Under the pieces are notes generated by a model, which ran no database searches, had not been told where the DNA came from, and saw only the letters and a program-made list of their open reading frames with translations. From the NCBI GenBank assembly GCA_014361095.1, contig JACIWF010000053.1, positions 1 to 8,360 on the forward strand: a stretch of DNA of 8,360 nucleotides. The letters run 5' to 3'. A program made the translations under genes and the position numbers. Within the stretch, counting starts at the first letter, position 1. Every line of letters begins with the position of its first letter. The stretch is from Hadesarchaea archaeon. GTDB lineage: Archaea > Hadarchaeota > Hadarchaeia > Hadarchaeales > Hadarchaeaceae. Below are positions 5,598 to 8,360 of this stretch, piece by piece.

Positions 5598-7662
5598 AAG
5601 GTATGTCCATCTTGAAGGTGCGTCTCATCTTGAACTCCTCCTGCTTGCCGGCGTTCCAGTTCTGCACGGGCCTGTAGTATCCGACAACCCTGGAATACAC
5701 CTCGCAGGCACCACCGCAGGTTGGGCACCTGAAGTGCTCGCCGGAAATGTAACCGTGGTCGGCGCAGACGCTGAACGTCGGCGTCAGGGTGAAGTAGGGC
5801 AGGCGCGTGTTCGCGGTCATCTTTTTGAGCAGCAGCTTGGCGGCAGCGCCCTGAATTCTCTCGCCGAGGAAGGTGTGGAAGACGGTGCCCCCGGTGTAAA
5901 GCGTCTGCAGGCTTTCCTGGTGTTCCAGGGCATCCGGCAGGTCCAGCTCGGCGTTAACGGGCAGGCAGGTCGAGTTCGTGTAGAAGGCTTCATTCTCTCC
6001 GGCCGTGATGATGTTCGGGAACTTTTTCTTATCGATCCGCGCCAGGCGGTAGCTCGTCCCCTCCGCCGGCGTGGCCTCCAGGTTGTAGAGGTTACCGGTC
6101 TCTCGCTGAAACTCGCCCAGCTTCTCCCGCATGTACTCAAGCACGCGAACGGCAAACTTTCTGCCTTCTTCGCCGACGATGCCGTCCTTGAACCCCATGT
6201 TCAGCAGCGCCTCGTGCATGCCCACCAGCCCGATCGTGGAGAAGTGGTTCCTGAGCGTGCCCAGGTAGCGCCTTGTGTACGGAAGCAGCCAGTTCTGGAC
6301 GTTGCGCTCCACCAGCTTCCTCTTTATTTCAAGGGATTCCTTCGCCAAGTGCATGAGCCACTCCAGACGCTCAAAGAACTCGTCCTCGTTCTTTGAGAGA
6401 TAACCCAGGCGCGGCATGTTTATGGTCACCACGCCGACGCTGCCGGTGGCATCCGAGGATCCAAAGAGCCCCCCGGTGACGTTTCGCCTGAGCTCTCGGA
6501 GGTCCAGTCGCAGCCGGCAACACATGCTGCGAATATCGCTCGGTTTCATGTCGCTGTTCACAAAGTTCTGGAAGTACGGAAGGCCGTACTTCGCCGTCAT
6601 CCTGAACAGGGCGTCTGAGAATTCAGAGTCCCAGGGAAAGTCCCGGGTAATAGAATAAGTCGGAATGGGGAAGGTGAAGACCCGTCCCTTGGGATCTCCC
6701 TCCTCCATGATCTCCACGAACGCCCTGTTTATCATCTCGGATTCCTCCTCGTACTCGGCGTACGTTCTATCCAGCGGTTTTCCGCCGACGATTGCTGGTT
6801 TATTCGCGAGGTCCTCCGGACAGGTCAGCGCAAACGTCAGGTTGCTGAAAATCGTCTGTCCTCCCCAGCGCGAAGAGATGTTGAGATTGAAGACGAACAT
6901 CTGTAGCGCCTGCTTCACCTCTTCGTAGCTGAGCTTATCCGCGCGGACGAACGGCGCCAGCAGCACGTCCAGGTGGTTGAATGCCTGGGCTCCGGCCCAC
7001 TCATTCTGCAATGTGCCGAGGAAGTTCACCATCTGCATCAGCGCCGTGTCCAGATGTTTGGGCGGGTTGCAGTGCATTTTTCCCGGAGCGTTAAACCCCT
7101 CCGCGAGCAGCGCTTCCAGCGACCAGCCGGCGCAGTAGCCGCAGAGCGACATCTGAAGATCATGCAGGTGTAGGTCGCCGTTTATGTGGGCGTCGGCAAC
7201 TTCGGGGGGATATATCTTCACCAGAGCGTAGTTCGCGAGCACGGTGTTCGATGCATGGAATATCAGCCCGGGGATAGTCTGCCCGTTGATGTTGGCGTTT
7301 TCCCTGATCCTCCAGTCGAGCCCGTTGAGGTAGGAGTCCACGAGCCCGACCACGGAAAGCTCGGCGTCCTTAAGCTTCCTCAGCTCCTCCTTCTGCTTCC
7401 TGTAGATGATGAACGCCTTTGCAGTCTTGGCGTGTCCGTGCTCGATCAGGACCTTTTCGATTATATCCTGGATGTTCTCAACGCTCGGCACTGAACCGGC
7501 GTATTTTTTCTCAAGCATTTCAACGACTTCGTCGGAGAGCCTTTCAGCAATTCTCCTGTCCTTTCCTCCGACGGCCTGAGCGGCTTTGAAAATCGCATTG
7601 ACGATGCGTTCCTTATCGAACGGGACGACGCTCCCATCCCTCTTTCTAACCTCAGCAATCAA
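5596..7662 (-). CDS. nrdD: Anaerobic (class III) ribonucleoside-triphosphate reductase
   Basis: A 688-aa glycyl-radical enzyme that reduces ribonucleotides to deoxyribonucleotides without oxygen. Residues 1-95 are an ATP-cone regulatory domain (VRKRDGSVVPFDKERI). The catalytic barrel carries the YCAGWSL cysteine (C177), the MCCRLRLD cysteines (381-382) and TGSVGVVTINMPRLGY. The C-terminal tail has a zinc site (C633, C646, C649, C653) and the radical glycine G661 in SRVVGYYRPV, followed by WNAGKQEEF. All key residues are present, it is full length, and no intein is seen. The start is TTG with GGGGGTGA 6 nt upstream; it overlaps the preceding RHH gene by 11 bp. The activating radical-SAM enzyme NrdG, which such enzymes need, is not in this window. 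Confidence 0.96.
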   Translation of the reverse strand: MIAEVRKRDGSVVPFDKERIVNAIFKAAQAVGGKDRRIAERLSDEVVEMLEKKYAGSVPSVENIQDIIEKVLIEHGHAKTAKAFIIYRKQKEELRKLKDAELSVVGLVDSYLNGLDWRIRENANINGQTIPGLIFHASNTVLANYALVKIYPPEVADAHINGDLHLHDLQMSLCGYCAGWSLEALLAEGFNAPGKMHCNPPKHLDTALMQMVNFLGTLQNEWAGAQAFNHLDVLLAPFVRADKLSYEEVKQALQMFVFNLNISSRWGGQTIFSNLTFALTCPEDLANKPAIVGGKPLDRTYAEYEEESEMINRAFVEIMEEGDPKGRVFTFPIPTYSITRDFPWDSEFSDALFRMTAKYGLPYFQNFVNSDMKPSDIRSMCCRLRLDLRELRRNVTGGLFGSSDATGSVGVVTINMPRLGYLSKNEDEFFERLEWLMHLAKESLEIKRKLVERNVQNWLLPYTRRYLGTLRNHFSTIGLVGMHEALLNMGFKDGIVGEEGRKFAVRVLEYMREKLGEFQRETGNLYNLEATPAEGTSYRLARIDKKKFPNIITAGENEAFYTNSTCLPVNAELDLPDALEHQESLQTLYTGGTVFHTFLGERIQGAAAKLLLKKMTANTRLPYFTLTPTFSVCADHGYISGEHFRCPTCGGACEVYSRVVGYYRPVQNWNAGKQEEFKMRRTFKMDIP

Positions 7663-7786
7663 ACCATTTCACCCCCGTAACGAGGTCGCGAAGAAACTCC
7701 GACACGGTCTTGTTTCTCTCTCTGGCCAGACGCTCCAGCTGGTGGTAAAGTTCGCGGTCGATCTTTATCTCAACGTATTTTTTCAT
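7652..7786 (-). CDS. 44-aa ribbon-helix-helix (CopG/Arc-like) protein
   Basis: A 44-aa protein beginning MKKYVEIKIDRELYHQLERL and continuing with ARERNKTVSEFLRDLV. This is the classic ribbon-helix-helix layout: one basic strand, helix 1, a turn with NKTVSEFL, and helix 2. Such proteins are dimeric DNA-binding repressors or antitoxins. The start is ATG with a perfect AAGGAGGTGA 4 nt upstream. Its end overlaps the start of nrdD by 11 bp, so it is probably co-translated with nrdD and is a candidate regulator of that operon. No toxin gene lies next to it, which argues against a simple toxin-antitoxin role. Confidence 0.85.
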   Translation of the reverse strand: MKKYVEIKIDRELYHQLERLARERNKTVSEFLRDLVTGVKWFDC

Positions 7787-7790
7787 CGCT

Positions 7791-7800
7791 TCACCTCCTT
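7791..7800 (-). promoter_or_regulatory. Ribosome site of the RHH gene, overlapping the upstream stop codon
   Basis: AAGGAGGTGA is the full archaeal ribosome site, 4 nt before the ATG at 7786. Its last three bases are the TGA stop of the upstream 57-aa reading frame. Confidence 0.7.
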
Positions 7801-7964
7801 TTGTTTTTGGCAGTTCGGTTCAGTCTCTTACCAAGGTTGCACCAGCAAACCCAGCAAATTCGCTCGGTCCTGAAACCAGCTTGTTGCTGGATGCTTCTGG
7901 AGACGAGCGGGGCGCTGGACGCACCTCTGCAGAACCTACAGGTATCAGATCTGGTGGAGACCAT
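7791..7964 (-). CDS. Predicted 57-aa CxxC...CxxC zinc-finger protein
   Basis: A 57-aa basic reading frame with CRFC (9-12) and CWVC (37-40), plus C42, and a lysine/arginine-rich tail (KRLNRTAKNKRR). The paired cysteines suggest a zinc-binding treble-clef or ribbon unit, common in small archaeal viral and plasmid DNA-binding proteins. The start is the only ATG available; GAGGTGAT lies upstream but 14 nt away, longer than ideal. The stop is built into the ribosome site of the RHH gene, a layout typical of a real coupled gene. Without it the 223 bp between polB and the RHH gene would be empty. Confidence 0.55.
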   Translation of the reverse strand: MVSTRSDTCRFCRGASSAPLVSRSIQQQAGFRTERICWVCWCNLGKRLNRTAKNKRR

Positions 7965-7990
7965 CTTGCTCGTAAGAAATCACCTCGCGG

Positions 7991-8005
7991 CCGTTTTTAT
8001 GCGAA
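7991..8005 (-). promoter_or_regulatory. Weak TATA-like box before the nrdD operon
   Basis: The minus strand reads CGCATAAAAACGG just after the polymerase stop. It could be a box A for the zinc-finger/RHH/nrdD set. Alternatively these genes are read through from the polymerase gene. Confidence 0.25.
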
Positions 8006-8009
8006 AACA

Positions 8010-8360
8010 TCAGACGAAATCTGCCAGCGAGCGCTGCTTCTTGCGGGGCTTCCCTTCCACCTCTTCCCAGGATATGCCCGCGGCGTCAAGAATTTCGGAT
8101 ATCTTGCCGCGGAGGGTCAGCTGCTCCATGCGTTCCCAGTCCACCACGCAACCTTCCGGTGCACTGCGCTCGAACGCAACGATGTCGGTCGGCGGCTTCC
8201 CAATTATCCCCTTGAGGTAAATGTAGAGCGGCTTGGAGCCCGCGCCGAAGTTCGTCCCGAAGACCTGGTTGCTGTAGAGCGCCCCCCTGATGTGGGAGGG
8301 TATGCCTGTCCCTTCTTTCAATCCGTATTCAGTGAGCGGCTTCTCGATTCCCCTGCGAAA
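8010..8360 (-). CDS. Family B DNA polymerase, C-terminal part (gene runs off the window)
   Basis: The frame is open to the window edge, so only the last 116 residues are seen; the TTG at 8321 is not taken as a start. The order of blocks is KPLTEYG, then IPSHIRGALYSNQ, then SKPLYIYLKG, then DIVAFE, then DWERMEQLTL and ILDAAGISWEEVE. This follows the thumb and C-terminus of T4/RB69-type family B polymerases (compare HIRG...YN, the VYVLPL strand and the final helix), more closely than it does the standard archaeal replicative PolB. The tail QRSLADFV resembles a PCNA-binding PIP box (QxxLxxF plus a hydrophobic residue). It would be a processive DNA polymerase; exonuclease and polymerase active sites lie outside the window. 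Confidence 0.75.
   Translation of the reverse strand, partial: FRRGIEKPLTEYGLKEGTGIPSHIRGALYSNQVFGTNFGAGSKPLYIYLKGIIGKPPTDIVAFERSAPEGCVVDWERMEQLTLRGKISEILDAAGISWEEVEGKPRKKQRSLADFV

Noticed and set aside
4810..6396. 528-codon open frame on the plus strand
   Set aside because: It lies antisense to nrdD and the DUF932-like gene, has no recognisable domains, and is explained by the GC-biased codon use of those genes.

Overview
The window looks like DNA from an anaerobic, probably hyperthermophilic archaeon, most likely a euryarchaeon, or from a large virus or plasmid of one. The grounds are strong GGAGGTGA-type ribosome sites (several with GTG or TTG starts), an oxygen-sensitive class III ribonucleotide reductase, a HEPN/nucleotidyltransferase pair of a kind common in archaea, AT-rich archaeal-style promoter boxes and tight gene packing. 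No closer taxon can be supported from sequence alone. Every gene I can support lies on the minus strand, so the window reads from its right end to its left end.

Right part (8360 to 4011): the C-terminal end of a family B DNA polymerase of T4/RB69-like (viral) rather than standard archaeal type, then a tightly coupled set of genes. These are a 57-aa CxxC...CxxC protein, a 44-aa ribbon-helix-helix protein, anaerobic ribonucleotide reductase NrdD, a DUF932-like protein, a 58-aa zinc-knuckle protein, and a single-HKD phospholipase D-like protein with a transmembrane hairpin. Neighbours overlap, or the stop codon of one sits inside the ribosome site of the next. A viral-type polymerase, a dNTP-making enzyme, a DUF932 protein (a family typical of phages and plasmids) and several tiny zinc-finger or RHH proteins suggest a replication and nucleotide-supply segment of a virus, provirus or megaplasmid. 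This is inference.

Middle part (4010 to 2754): an AT-rich promoter region with repeated TAACCAAAAA-type elements, two of which straddle a TATA box, then a HEPN protein and a winged-helix/minimal nucleotidyltransferase fusion 3 bp apart. This is a HEPN-MNT toxin-antitoxin-like pair and is visibly less GC-rich than its surroundings.

Left part (2753 to 14): a gap of nearly 390 bp with T-run terminators and what look like broken coding remnants, then a two-gene operon of a MoxR-type AAA+ ATPase and a VWA-like predicted metallopeptidase carrying both an HExxH motif and an extra four-cysteine zinc ribbon.

The strongest leads are: (1) the 44-aa RHH gene overlapping nrdD, a candidate dedicated regulator; (2) the zinc-knuckle/PLD-transmembrane pair; (3) the repeats framing the HEPN-MNT promoter; (4) the MoxR/VWA-metallopeptidase pair inside a possible mobile element.
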